DNA of 64,000 nt, taken from the NCBI GenBank assembly GCA_963698265.1, contig CAVOQC010000004.1:310001-374000 (forward strand). The letters run 5' to 3'. Both the position numbers and the translations under genes were made by a program. The notes beneath the pieces are model-generated. The model was not told where the DNA came from, searched no databases, and was given only the letters and a program-made list of their open reading frames with translations. The first letter of the stretch is position 1. Every line of letters begins with the position of its first letter. This document shows, one piece after another, positions 46,393 to 55,521 of the stretch. The stretch is from FEB-7 sp963698265. Its GTDB lineage: Bacteria > Pseudomonadota > Gammaproteobacteria > Burkholderiales > Usitatibacteraceae.

Positions 46393-49300
46393 TCAGTCCG
46401 CCGCCGCCCGGTGCCCCAGCCGCTGCAGGCAGCGGTCCACCCACATCGCGGTGAGCTTCTCCTGCACCGCGTTTTGCCCGAGCCGCGAGCGAAGCGCGCC
46501 GAAATCGACGTGGTCGAGGGCCTGGTCCTGGTTGAAGCAGGAAAAGACATAGCTCGTCTTGCCCGTCACCGGATCCTTGTGCGGCTGCAGGCACTGCGCG
46601 CAGATCTCCTTCATCATGCATTGCATCGGCGAGTTGATGGAGCCCACGGCCACGTGCGAGGCCTTGAGGTGCGGTGCGAGCACGCCGTGGCGCGCGCCGG
46701 CCACCGCGGCCATCATCGCGTCCGACCCGATGACGACCAGGCGGTCCGCCTCCCGGAGCGCGATCGCCGGTGCTCCGAGACGTCCCTCGGCATGGGCCTT
46801 CATCGCCTCGACGATGTTTCCGCTGAAGGCCTTGTCCTGCGGCCTGCCGGGCTCGAACCCGGGCGACTCGTCGCAGCACCACACGATCTCGTCCGCCGCG
46901 GCCTCGATCTGCTCGATCTTGTAGCGGTCCACGCGCTTCTTGTAGCCGGCGAAGTAGAGCACGCGCGAGCCCGCCGCGCGCATGGCCGCGCCGATGGAAA
47001 AGAGCACCGCGTTGCCCAGGCCCCCGCCGACGAGCACGACCGTCTCCCCGCCGGGCGTCTCCGTCGGCGTTCCCGTCGGGCCCATGAGGACCACCGGCTC
47101 GCCGGGCGAAAGCAGCGCACACAGGTCGCTCGAGCCGCCCATCTCCAGCACGATCGTGGAGACGAGGCCCTGCTTGCGGTCCACCCAGGCGCCGGTGAGC
47201 GCGAGGCCCTCCATCGCAAGCCGCGTGCCCTCGACTTCCGCGGCGCGCGTCTCCAGGTTCTGCAGCCGGAAGAACTGGCCGGGGCGGAACTGCTGCGCCG
47301 CCATCGGCGCGTGGAGCACCACTTCCACGATGGTGGGCGTGAGCCGCTCCACGTGGTGCACGCGCACGCGCAGCAGCCCGTTCAGCTTCGCGAGGAACGC
47401 GGTCGTCTCGGCGGGCGGCCGCAAAGGCCTGCGCGCCAGCACGCGGCTCACCACCGGGAAGCCCTGCTTGGCCGAGCCCATGGCCTTCACCACGTTGCCG
47501 GAGAAGGACGGATGCAGGTCGCCGAAGAAGCTGATGTAGCGCTCCTGGGAGTCCCGGGCGAGCAGCATGTCCGCCACCGCGGGCTTCGAGGATCGCTCGG
47601 GAGAGACCGGGTCGCCGTTCTCGTCGACCGCGCGGAAGTAGCGCCCGTCCAGCACGAAGCGGCCGGGCTCCTCGCGGGCGAGCACGGTGTTGGGCTGGGT
47701 GCCGGCGGCCAGGAGGATGCTGCGTGCAGGCAGGGAGATTTCGCTCGCCCCCGGCCCGGTGCCCGTGCGGACCACGAGGGCGCTCGCGCTGCCGAAGCGG
47801 TCCACGTCGACGCGCACCGGCGTGAGCCCCTCGGCAAAGCGGATGCCTTCCTCGAGGGCCTTCTCGATTTCCTCGTGGTTGAGCGTGTAGCTGGGGCTGT
47901 CGATCATGCGCTTGCGGTAGGCGATCGTGGAGCCGCCCCAGGACTGGAGCAGCTCCAGCACGCGCGGCGTCCGCCCCTCACTCGCGGCGATGGCGCGCTC
48001 CTCGCGAATGGCCCGCGCGTGGGAGACGAATTCCGCGGCGATCCCGCGCTCCTCCTCCCGCCACGCCGCCTGCACCTTCGCTTCGCCGAGCTCCTTCGCG
48101 AGCGTCTCGTAGCGGGAGAGGAACTTCTCCACCTGGACCGGGTAGTAGGCGAGGGATTCGGTGGCCGTGTCGATGGCCGTGAGGCCGCCGCCGACCACGA
48201 CGATCGGCATGCGCAACTGCATGTTCGCGATCGACTGCGCTTTCGCGGCGCCCGTGAGCTGCAGGGCCATGAGGAAATCGGAAGCCGTGCGCACGCCGCG
48301 GGCCAGCCCGTTGGGCAGGTCGAGGATCGTGGGCCTGCCGGCGCCGGCGGCGAGCGCCACGTGGTCGAAGCCCAGTTCGAAGGCGAGGTCGGTCGTGAGC
48401 GTGCCGCCGTAGCGCACGCCGCCGAAGAGGGCGAAGCTCGCGCGCCGTTCGACGAGCAGGCGCGCGACCTTCAGGAAGTTCTTGTCCCAGCGCACGGTGA
48501 TGCCGTACTCCGCCACGCCGCCGAAGCCGGCCATCACGCGATCGTCGAGCGGCTCGCGCAGCGATTCGATGTCGCGCACGGGCCGGAAGGGCACCCGCTT
48601 GCCCGTTGCGTCCACGCCCGAGAGCGCCGGATCGAGCGGCTCGATCTTCAGGCCGTCGATGCCCACCACGGTGTGGCCGTCGTTCATCAGGTGGTGCGCG
48701 GTGGTGAAGCCGGCCGGGCCCATGCCGACCATGAGCACGCGCTTGCCCGTCGCGGGGCGGGGCAGGGGGCGACGAAGGCTGAGCGGGTTCCAGCGCGTGA
48801 GCAGCGAATAGATCTCGAATCCCCAGGGCAGGCCCAGCACGTCCTTCAGGGTGCGCGTCTCGGCCTGCGGGATGTTCACCGGGTCCTGGCGCTGGTAGAT
48901 GCACGACATCATGCAGTCGTTGCAGATGCGGTGGCCCGTGGAGCAGACGATGGGGTTGTCGACCGTGATCATCGCGAGCGCGGCGATGGCCACGCCCTCG
49001 GTCTTCAGCTTGTGGAATTCGGAGATGCGCTCCTCGAGCGGGCAGCCGGCGAGCGGGACGCCGAAAGCGCTCTTCTTGAAAGCCGCCTTGCCGCTGTCGT
49101 CGGGTTTTTCCTTCAGGCCCTTCGAGCACGAGTCCTTGCCCTGCTCGTGGCAGAAGATGCAGTAGTTGGCCTCGGCCAGTCCCCCGACGAGGGTCGTGCC
49201 CGGGTCGGTCAGCGCGAAGCCCTCCCGGCGGCGCACATGGTCGATCGTGTGCACCGGGTAGCCTGCCGTGGTGTCCGTGGAAACGGGCACGAGGCGAAGC

Positions 49301-49905
49301 GGCTCGACCTTCTGTGGCGGCTTGAAGAGGACGCCGGTCCGGTTGCGGCGGCGTCCGACGCTCGTGTGCGCGGCCCATGCGCAGTAGCGCTCCGCGAGCG
49401 CCAGCGCCGGCGCGTTCGCCGCTTCGTCCGCCTGCCACGCGAGCACGGCGCGCGCGAACGCGAGTTCCTCGAAGCGCCCGCCGAGCACGGCGGCCAGCTC
49501 GGCCTCGAGCGCCGGCCCGTCGAACGTCGCGGCCTCGTCGGCCTTGATCTTGAGCATCGCGCGGCGCTGCACGAACTTGCGCTTGACGCGGAAGAGCGGC
49601 TCGGCCTCGGTGTGCGCGGCCACGAGGCGGTCCAGGTCCGGGCCGATGCCGAAGAGGGTCGCGACGAAATCGTCCAGTACGGGCGAGACGGCGAGGAGCA
49701 GCTCCGCCTCTTCCTTGGCGGGAAGGGCGTCGGGGTCGGCGCGTGCCGCGACGAGGCGCGCGTGCAGGTCCGGGTCTTCCGACGCCAGGACGGACAGGAA
49801 GCGCGCGTCGAGCCTGGCGAGCCCGTCGGTCTCGTAGAGATCCTCGAAGCGGGTGTCGAAGGAAAGCGTCAGCTCGGCCGCCGGATTTTCGCTGCGGGTG
49901 TTCAT
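46393..49905 (-). CDS. Large FAD/NAD(P) iron-sulfur oxidoreductase (GltD-like plus FNR/PyrK-like fusion), 1170 aa
   Basis: The N-terminal 230 residues are helical and unassigned. Then come Cys clusters of the GltD/NfnB N-terminal type (NYCIFCHEQGKDSC about 247-260; CSTGHRICNDCMMSC about 330), an FAD-binding site VLMVGMGPAGFTTAHHL near 391 and a second dinucleotide fold (IVVVGGGLTAIDTA). The C-terminal 330 residues are a ferredoxin reductase-like module (QFRPGQFFRLQN; VVLVGGGLGNAVLFSIGAA) ending in a 2Fe-2S site (CMMKEICAQC about 1096, Cys near 1121). The composition recalls NfnB and NfnA, usually separate subunits, joined in one chain. The electron partners are unknown. Confidence 0.85.
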   Translation of the reverse strand: MNTRSENPAAELTLSFDTRFEDLYETDGLARLDARFLSVLASEDPDLHARLVAARADPDALPAKEEAELLLAVSPVLDDFVATLFGIGPDLDRLVAAHTEAEPLFRVKRKFVQRRAMLKIKADEAATFDGPALEAELAAVLGGRFEELAFARAVLAWQADEAANAPALALAERYCAWAAHTSVGRRRNRTGVLFKPPQKVEPLRLVPVSTDTTAGYPVHTIDHVRRREGFALTDPGTTLVGGLAEANYCIFCHEQGKDSCSKGLKEKPDDSGKAAFKKSAFGVPLAGCPLEERISEFHKLKTEGVAIAALAMITVDNPIVCSTGHRICNDCMMSCIYQRQDPVNIPQAETRTLKDVLGLPWGFEIYSLLTRWNPLSLRRPLPRPATGKRVLMVGMGPAGFTTAHHLMNDGHTVVGIDGLKIEPLDPALSGVDATGKRVPFRPVRDIESLREPLDDRVMAGFGGVAEYGITVRWDKNFLKVARLLVERRASFALFGGVRYGGTLTTDLAFELGFDHVALAAGAGRPTILDLPNGLARGVRTASDFLMALQLTGAAKAQSIANMQLRMPIVVVGGGLTAIDTATESLAYYPVQVEKFLSRYETLAKELGEAKVQAAWREEERGIAAEFVSHARAIREERAIAASEGRTPRVLELLQSWGGSTIAYRKRMIDSPSYTLNHEEIEKALEEGIRFAEGLTPVRVDVDRFGSASALVVRTGTGPGASEISLPARSILLAAGTQPNTVLAREEPGRFVLDGRYFRAVDENGDPVSPERSSKPAVADMLLARDSQERYISFFGDLHPSFSGNVVKAMGSAKQGFPVVSRVLARRPLRPPAETTAFLAKLNGLLRVRVHHVERLTPTIVEVVLHAPMAAQQFRPGQFFRLQNLETRAAEVEGTRLAMEGLALTGAWVDRKQGLVSTIVLEMGGSSDLCALLSPGEPVVLMGPTGTPTETPGGETVVLVGGGLGNAVLFSIGAAMRAAGSRVLYFAGYKKRVDRYKIEQIEAAADEIVWCCDESPGFEPGRPQDKAFSGNIVEAMKAHAEGRLGAPAIALREADRLVVIGSDAMMAAVAGARHGVLAPHLKASHVAVGSINSPMQCMMKEICAQCLQPHKDPVTGKTSYVFSCFNQDQALDHVDFGALRSRLGQNAVQEKLTAMWVDRCLQRLGHRAAAD

Positions 49906-50019
49906 GGAATTCCCATGCCCGGCGTGTGGACTTGCGCGGGCGGTCGTGTTCGGAAGCCGTTCATTTTAGCCGAGCGCGCGTTGCGGGGCTCCATTGCCTT
50001 GCGCCGCCGCCGCGGCGGA

Positions 50020-50799
50020 TCAACGCGTCAGGCGTTCGCGCAGCGCCGTGCTCGCCCAGTCGACGAGGCCGACGAGCAGCAGCATCGCGAAGATGACGGT
50101 GCCGCTCTCGGCGAAATGGAAGAGGCCCAGGTGATAGAAGAGGAGCTGCCCGAGGCCGCCGGCGCCGACGACGCCGAGAATGGCCGCGGCGCGGATGTTG
50201 TTCTCCCAGCGATAGAGCGTGTAGCTCAGGAGCTGCGGAACCACCTGCGGGAAGGTGCCGTACGCAAACGCGGCCACGGCGCCGGCGCCGTTGCGTCGGA
50301 GTGCGAGGGTCGGCTCCGGCGGAACGTTTTCCAGCGCCTCGGCGAAGAGCCTTCCGAGGACGCCCGTCGTGTGCAGTGCCAGGGCCATGGTGCCGGGAAA
50401 GGGCCCGAGGCCGGCGACGATGACCAGGAGCGCGGCCCAGACGAGTTCGGGCACCGCCCGCAATCCGTTCAGGAGGAAGCGGGAAAGCGCGCGCGGGAGC
50501 CCTCCCCAGAGTCCCGCGGCGGGCAGCGCGACGAGCATGCCGCCCGCGACGGCGAGGAGCGTGCCGACCCACGAGATCGCAAGCGTCTCCAGCGTGCCGA
50601 TGCCTACCTTGCGCAGGAACTGCGCATCCGTCGCGGGCGGCACGAACCCGGCGAACAGGTCGGCCATGCGGCGCGCCGAGTCGAGGCTGAAGAGCGACGA
50701 CCACTCTCCCTCCAGGCTCGCGAAGCAGGCGACGACGAAAATCGCCACCGCGGCAAGCGGCCAGCGCGGCGCCCGCGACGGCGGCGTCAATCGATCCAT
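50020..50799 (-). CDS. PhnE-like ABC permease, second copy
   Basis: This 259-residue inner-membrane permease has about six helices and the binding-protein-dependent transport motif region RAVPELVWAALLVIVAG, with VVGAGGLGQLLFYHLG near the C-terminus. It starts inside the end of the first permease gene (13 bp overlap). With the first permease, ATPase and binding protein it forms a PhnCDE-type importer. The neighbouring selenium genes suggest a selenium oxyanion rather than phosphonate. Confidence 0.9.
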   Translation of the reverse strand: MDRLTPPSRAPRWPLAAVAIFVVACFASLEGEWSSLFSLDSARRMADLFAGFVPPATDAQFLRKVGIGTLETLAISWVGTLLAVAGGMLVALPAAGLWGGLPRALSRFLLNGLRAVPELVWAALLVIVAGLGPFPGTMALALHTTGVLGRLFAEALENVPPEPTLALRRNGAGAVAAFAYGTFPQVVPQLLSYTLYRWENNIRAAAILGVVGAGGLGQLLFYHLGLFHFAESGTVIFAMLLLVGLVDWASTALRERLTR

Positions 50800-51632
50800 T
50801 CGCGAAGCCACTTGCTCGCGAGGTCGGCGACCCACACCAGACCGAGGAACGCGAGCAGGAACGAGAACACCTCCCCGCCCGCGAACATCTTCATCGAAAG
50901 CTCCATCTGCATGCCGAGCCCGCCCGCGCCGACGAATCCCAGGATCACCGAGGAGCGGACCGCGCACTCCCAGCGGTAGACGGTGTAGGAAACCATCTCG
51001 GGCAGGCACGCCGGCAGCGTGCCGTACAGGAAAGCTCCCATGCGACCGGCGCCGTTGGCCAGGAGCGCGGCCGAGGCCCCCGAGTCCTGGGATTCGAAGA
51101 TCTCGAGGAAGACCTTGCCGATCATGCCGGCGTAGGCGAGCGCGATGGCGAGCACGCCGGCGGTGTCGCCCAGCCCGACCGCGCGCACGAACATGAGGGC
51201 CCACACCAGTTCGGGAATGCTGCGAAGCGCAATGAGGAGCCAGCGGATGGACGCGCGAATCGCCATGCCGGCGGGACGCATGCTTCGGCGCCCGATGCGC
51301 GACACCGACAGGGTCCGGTTCGCGGCGATCGCGAGCGGGATCGCGGCGACGAGCGCGATCGCCATGCCGCTCGTGGCGATCGCGACCGTCTGCCAGGCGC
51401 TCCGGGCGAGGAGGGCGAGGAACTCCGCGGAGTGCGCGGGCGGCAGGAAGGACCCGAGAAACCCGCGCGCGGCATCCAGGCTCGACGGGTCGAGGAAGAC
51501 CGCGGGATTGAACTCCGCGAGCCATGCCGCGGGAAGGGTGAGCGCGAGGAACAGGAGCACAAGCTGCACCCGTCCGGGCCACGCGGGGTCTCGCGCGGCG
51601 ACGGCAGGGCTGTGCGCGGGGGTCAGAAGCAC
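50787..51632 (-). CDS. PhnE-like ABC permease, first copy
   Basis: The 281-residue permease has a similar layout to its neighbour: RSIPELVWALMFVRAVGLGD and FVGAGGLGMQMELSMKMF. Two related but distinct permease genes imply a heterodimeric membrane channel. The GTG start at 51632 overlaps the end of the ATPase gene by 10 bp. No phosphonate lyase (phnG-M) or phn oxidative genes are nearby. Confidence 0.9.
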   Translation of the reverse strand: MLLTPAHSPAVAARDPAWPGRVQLVLLFLALTLPAAWLAEFNPAVFLDPSSLDAARGFLGSFLPPAHSAEFLALLARSAWQTVAIATSGMAIALVAAIPLAIAANRTLSVSRIGRRSMRPAGMAIRASIRWLLIALRSIPELVWALMFVRAVGLGDTAGVLAIALAYAGMIGKVFLEIFESQDSGASAALLANGAGRMGAFLYGTLPACLPEMVSYTVYRWECAVRSSVILGFVGAGGLGMQMELSMKMFAGGEVFSFLLAFLGLVWVADLASKWLREWID

Positions 51633-52441
51633 CGGGTGATCTTCGGTGCCGGTTCGCGCTCGGCGGGCGGCGCATCGACCGCGAAGGAATGGTCTGTCGG
51701 CAGTTCAGCCCCGTAGAGTTGCGCGAGAAGGGCTTGCGTGACTTCGCCGACGGGCAGGTCGAAGTGCACTTTTCCGGCGCGCACACCCACCAGGCGCCGG
51801 AAGCGGCTCCGGGCGAGATCGACGTCGTGCAGGCTCACCACCAGGGTGGCGCCGCGGCGCGTGGCTTCCTCCTGCACGACCGCGAGCGCCGAGTTGCCGA
51901 GCACGGGGTCGAGCGACGATACGGGTTCGTCGAGGAGCAGGAGCGAGGCGTCCGACAGCATCATCCGCGCAAGGCCCACTCTCTGGCGTTCGCCGCCCGA
52001 GAGCCGGTCGCAGCGCAGCCAGAGCTTGTCCTCGAGCTGGAAGGGCGTGAGTGCCGCGTGCGCCGCGCCGGCGTCGGCGGGACGCCACAGCGACAGCAGC
52101 GCCTTTCCCGCCGACCATTGCGCGAGCCTTCCGGCGAGCACCGCATGCACGACGCGCTGTCGTGGCGGCAAGGGAGGCGCCTGCATCGAAAGGAAGACCT
52201 TCCGGCGCAGGCGTTGCCGCGCAGCCGGGTCGAGCCGCCAGGGGTCGGACCCGCGCAACTCGACGCGGCCTGCGGCCGGTTCCAGGGCGCCGGCCAGCAC
52301 GTGCAGGAGCGAGGTCTTGCCCGCGCCCGAGGGGCCGATGATCGCGACCTGCTCCCCGGGGGAGAAGGCGAGCGTGATCTCCTCGAGGGCGAGCTTGCCG
52401 TCGGGGTAGCGCAGCGCTACACCGTCGAGCCGCGTGGGCAT
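51623..52441 (-). CDS. PhnC-like ABC importer ATPase
   Basis: This 272-residue ATPase has Walker A GPSGAGKTS, signature LSGGERQRVGLAR, Walker B LLLLDEPVSSLD and H-loop VSLHDVD, close to PhnC. It starts 16 bp after the binding-protein gene and overlaps the first permease gene. It powers import of the ligand held by the adjacent binding protein. Confidence 0.92.
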   Translation of the reverse strand: MPTRLDGVALRYPDGKLALEEITLAFSPGEQVAIIGPSGAGKTSLLHVLAGALEPAAGRVELRGSDPWRLDPAARQRLRRKVFLSMQAPPLPPRQRVVHAVLAGRLAQWSAGKALLSLWRPADAGAAHAALTPFQLEDKLWLRCDRLSGGERQRVGLARMMLSDASLLLLDEPVSSLDPVLGNSALAVVQEEATRRGATLVVSLHDVDLARSRFRRLVGVRAGKVHFDLPVGEVTQALLAQLYGAELPTDHSFAVDAPPAEREPAPKITRCF

Positions 52442-52457
52442 GCGACTTCCCCGTTTC

Positions 52458-53324
52458 CTACTTGATGAGCCCTGCGGAACGCGCAGCCCGCTCGATGCCC
52501 TTGTAGTTCTCGGGCTTGGTGGCAACGAACCTCGATGCCCGCTGGAGCTGGAGGATTTCGGCGTGGGCCGGGTTCTTCGGGTCGAGCGCGAGGAAGGCGT
52601 CGGTGAGCTTCTTGACCACGGCCGGATCGAGGTCACCGCGCACGGTCCAGTTGTAGTCGTAGTAGGGAGGCGTCGTAAAGAAGACCTTGACCTTCGCGGT
52701 GTCGACCTTCTTGTCGGCCACGAGCTTTTCCCACACGGAGATATTGAGCGCGCCCGCGTCGACCTTGCCCCCGGCGACCTGGAAGGCCGTGGCGTCGTGG
52801 GCCCCCGAGAAGGCCATGCGCTTGAAGGTCTTGTCCGGATCAAGCTTGTTTTCCATCAGGAAGAAGCGCGGCATGAGGTGGCCGGAGGTCGACGACTGCG
52901 AGCCGAACGTGAAGGTCTTGTCCTTCAGGTCGGCGAGCTTGGTGATCGCGGGATTCGCGGTGATGAACACCGACTTGAACTTTTCGTCCTCCTCGCGCTG
53001 GACGATCGGAATTGCGTTGCCGGTCCGGATGCGCGCCTGGACGAAGGTGAACCCGCCGTACCACACCATGTCGAGCTTGCCGGCCGCCAGCGCCTCGACG
53101 GTGGCGCCGTAGTCGGTGACCGGGACGAACTCGACCTTCATGCCGATCTTCGATTCGAGGTACTTGCCGAGGGGAGCAAACTTGCGCAGCAGCTCGGACG
53201 GGTTCTCGTCGGGGATGGCCGATACCTTGAGCGAGGACTGCGCCGCGGCGAAAGTGGCGAAGAGCGTTGCGGCAAAAAGCGCGAGGATCGACTTGAGCGT
53301 GCGGGAAGGGCTGGGAACGATCAT
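52458..53324 (-). CDS. PhnD-like binding protein, putative selenium oxyanion ABC transporter
   Basis: The 288-residue periplasmic protein has a signal peptide (TLKSILALFAATLFATFAAA). The mature part contains FVPVTDYGATVEALAAGKLD, GGFTFVQARI, REEDEKFKSVFI and FGSQSSTSGHLMPRFFL, with the Ser/Thr-rich ligand loop of the PhnD class. These segments are, as I recall them, characteristic of the clade annotated as putative selenate-binding proteins that lie near selD-type genes. The ATG at 53324 follows GGAGA. It is divergent from egtD across 139 bp. Ligand identity is inference from family and context. Confidence 0.85.
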   Translation of the reverse strand: MIVPSPSRTLKSILALFAATLFATFAAAQSSLKVSAIPDENPSELLRKFAPLGKYLESKIGMKVEFVPVTDYGATVEALAAGKLDMVWYGGFTFVQARIRTGNAIPIVQREEDEKFKSVFITANPAITKLADLKDKTFTFGSQSSTSGHLMPRFFLMENKLDPDKTFKRMAFSGAHDATAFQVAGGKVDAGALNISVWEKLVADKKVDTAKVKVFFTTPPYYDYNWTVRGDLDPAVVKKLTDAFLALDPKNPAHAEILQLQRASRFVATKPENYKGIERAARSAGLIK

Positions 53325-53463
53325 GGGGAATCTCCTTGGTGTGGAAGGGGGCATTCACGCCGCCGCCGCGCGGGGCGAGGAGCCTCGGGGCACGCGAATG
53401 GTGTGGGGCGGGACGGGTTCGTTATCATTGCACAGCTTCCCCCACTTTCCACAAGCCCCCCGT

Positions 53464-54417
53464 ATGCCCATCACCATCGTCGACCGGTTTCCCGCGGACC
53501 GTGAAGCGGAAAAGCGAGCCCTCGTCGCAGCGCTCCTCGCGCAGCCGGCGAGCGTCTCGCCGAAATACTTCTACGACGAACTGGGTTGCGCGCTCTACGG
53601 AGCCATTTGCCGGTTGCCCGAGTACTACCCGACGCGAACGGAGGTCGAGCTTTTCGAGACGCGGCGCCCCGAGATCGCCGCGGCCATCGGGCGTGTGCGG
53701 CAGTTCGTCGATCTCGGCGCCGGCGACTGCTGCAAGGCGAAAGGCTGGCTGAACGTCCTGTCCCCGTCGCGCTACGTGGCCGTCGACATAGCCGCCCGGG
53801 AAATCGCGGCCGCACTCGAGCGCCTGGAGCCGGACTATCCGGAGCTCGAACTGGTGGGGGTGGCGACCGACTTCTCGCGCGTGCTGGACCTGGACGGCGT
53901 CCTGGACGACACGCCGGCGCTCTTCTTCTATCCGGGCTCCAGCATCGGCAACTTCACGCCGGCAGAGGCGACGGCGTTCCTCGCGCGGGTCCACGCCTAC
54001 TGCGCGGAGCGGCCCGGAAGCTCGCTCCTCATCGGCGTGGACGGCAAGAAGGCGAAGACGATGCTGGACGCGGCCTACGACGACGCGCTGGGCGTAACCG
54101 CGGCCTTCAACCGAAACGTGCTGCGCCACTTGAACGCGAAGTTCGGCCTCGATTTCGACGTGGGCGGTTTCTCGCACGTCGGCTTCTACCACGAGGCCGA
54201 AAGTCGGATCGAGATGCACCTGGAAAGCCTGCGCGACCAGGTGGTGCGGCTGGGCGGCCACGAGCGTGCGTTCCGGCGCGGCGAGCGCATCCACACGGAG
54301 AATTCCTACAAGTACGCCCCGGTGGAATTCGAGGCGGTGCTCTCCGGCGCGGGATTCGTCTCGGTTCGCCGGTGGGACGCGAAGGGCGTGGACTACGCCG
54401 TCTTCCACGCCGCGTAG
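53464..54417 (+). CDS. egtD: L-histidine N-alpha-methyltransferase (EgtD)
   Basis: EgtD trimethylates histidine with three S-adenosylmethionine to give hercynine, the scaffold of ergothioneine and selenoneine. The 317-residue length fits the family (about 320). Visible motifs are SPKYFYDELGCALYGAI with LPEYYPTRTE, the SAM site VDLGAGDCCKA, FFYPGSSIGNFTP, AAFNRNVLRHLN and TENSYKY. The ATG at 53464 gives the usual start and has no clear ribosome-binding site. A -10-like TATCAT lies at 53423-53428. It converges on senC. Confidence 0.93.
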   Translation: MPITIVDRFPADREAEKRALVAALLAQPASVSPKYFYDELGCALYGAICRLPEYYPTRTEVELFETRRPEIAAAIGRVRQFVDLGAGDCCKAKGWLNVLSPSRYVAVDIAAREIAAALERLEPDYPELELVGVATDFSRVLDLDGVLDDTPALFFYPGSSIGNFTPAEATAFLARVHAYCAERPGSSLLIGVDGKKAKTMLDAAYDDALGVTAAFNRNVLRHLNAKFGLDFDVGGFSHVGFYHEAESRIEMHLESLRDQVVRLGGHERAFRRGERIHTENSYKYAPVEFEAVLSGAGFVSVRRWDAKGVDYAVFHAA

Positions 54418-54439
54418 GCGGCGTGGCGCGAAAGCCCCG

Positions 54440-55483
54440 TCAGGCGACGTGGACGCCGGATTCGCCCGCGGAGATCTCCCCGATGACGGTTGCGTCCGCG
54501 AAGCCCTCGGCGGAAAAGATTCCGAGCACCTCGTCGACGACGTCGGCGCTGCAGGACACCAGCAGCCCGCCGCTCGTCTGCGGGTCGGTGAGCAGGGCCT
54601 TGCCCGCCTCGTCGATCGCATCGCCCAGCGTGACCTTGTTCCCGTAGCCGGCGAAATTGCGCCCCGAGGCGCCGGTGGTGAACCCTTCGCGGGCAAGTTC
54701 GAGCACGCCCGGCAGGAGCGGAAGGGCAGCGAAGTCGACGCGGGCCTTCACGTTCGACCCCTTTGAGATCTCCAGCAGGTGCCCCAGCAGGCCGAAGCCC
54801 GTCACGTCGGTGAGCGCATGGACCCCGGCCAGGGCGCCGAGCTTCGGCCCGGGTGTGTTCAACTTCGTGGTGCTGTCGATCATCGCGCGGTAGCCGGCGG
54901 CATCGAGCCTGTCCTTCTTGAGTGCGGCGCTGTAGATGCCGACGCCGAGCGGCTTGCCGAGGATGAGCTTGTCTCCCGGCTTCGCGCCGGCATTGCGCTT
55001 CAAGTGGCGCGGGTCCACGAGGCCGATTGCGACCAGCCCGTAGATGGGCTCGACGGAATCGATCGTGTGCCCGCCCGCGATCGGGATGCCCGCGCGGGCG
55101 CAGACGGAATCGCCGCCCTCGAGAATGCGGCGGATCACCTCGAGCGGAATCTGGTTCACCGGCATCGCCACGAGCGCCAGTGCGAAGAGCGGCTGGCCGC
55201 CCATCGCGTAGACGTCGGAGATCGCGTTGGTCGCGGCGATCGCGCCGAAGTCGAAGGGGTCATCCACGATCGGCATGAAGAAGTCGGTGGTGGCGACGAT
55301 GGCCTGCGTCTCGTTCAACTGGTAGACCGCCGCGTCGTCGGCGGTCTCGATGCCGACCAGGAGTTCCTTGGGCACCAGGCCCGGCGCGGATTTCGAAAGG
55401 ATCTGCTCGAGCACGCCGGGCGCGATCTTGCAGCCGCAACCGCCGCCGTGGCTGAACTGGGTGAGCCGGACTTTCATGTCCAT
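54440..55483 (-). CDS. senC: Selenophosphate synthetase (SelD family; SenC)
   Basis: The enzyme makes selenophosphate from selenide and ATP. The 347-residue protein is close to E. coli SelD throughout; SHGGGCGCKIAP puts Cys16 and Lys19 at the positions of catalytic Cys17 and Lys20. TTDFFMPIVDDPFDFG, ATNAISDVYAMGG and LTDVTGFGLLGHL with CDPQTSGG-type TDPQTSGGLL are all present. GGAG lies eight bases before the ATG at 55483. Adjacent senB and senA argue for the selenoneine role (SenC), though it could also serve tRNA or selenoprotein pathways. Confidence 0.9.
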   Translation of the reverse strand: MDMKVRLTQFSHGGGCGCKIAPGVLEQILSKSAPGLVPKELLVGIETADDAAVYQLNETQAIVATTDFFMPIVDDPFDFGAIAATNAISDVYAMGGQPLFALALVAMPVNQIPLEVIRRILEGGDSVCARAGIPIAGGHTIDSVEPIYGLVAIGLVDPRHLKRNAGAKPGDKLILGKPLGVGIYSAALKKDRLDAAGYRAMIDSTTKLNTPGPKLGALAGVHALTDVTGFGLLGHLLEISKGSNVKARVDFAALPLLPGVLELAREGFTTGASGRNFAGYGNKVTLGDAIDEAGKALLTDPQTSGGLLVSCSADVVDEVLGIFSAEGFADATVIGEISAGESGVHVA

Positions 55484-55521
55484 CGTGCAATCTCCAGGGA
55501 TGCTGGTTCGTCGGTGGGATT

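Noticed and set aside
46411..50979. Very long plus-strand open frame (over 1500 codons) opposite the fusion oxidoreductase and permeases
   Set aside because: It is antisense to well-supported genes, its translation is rich in Arg, His and Gly with no domain, and such frames are expected in GC-rich DNA.
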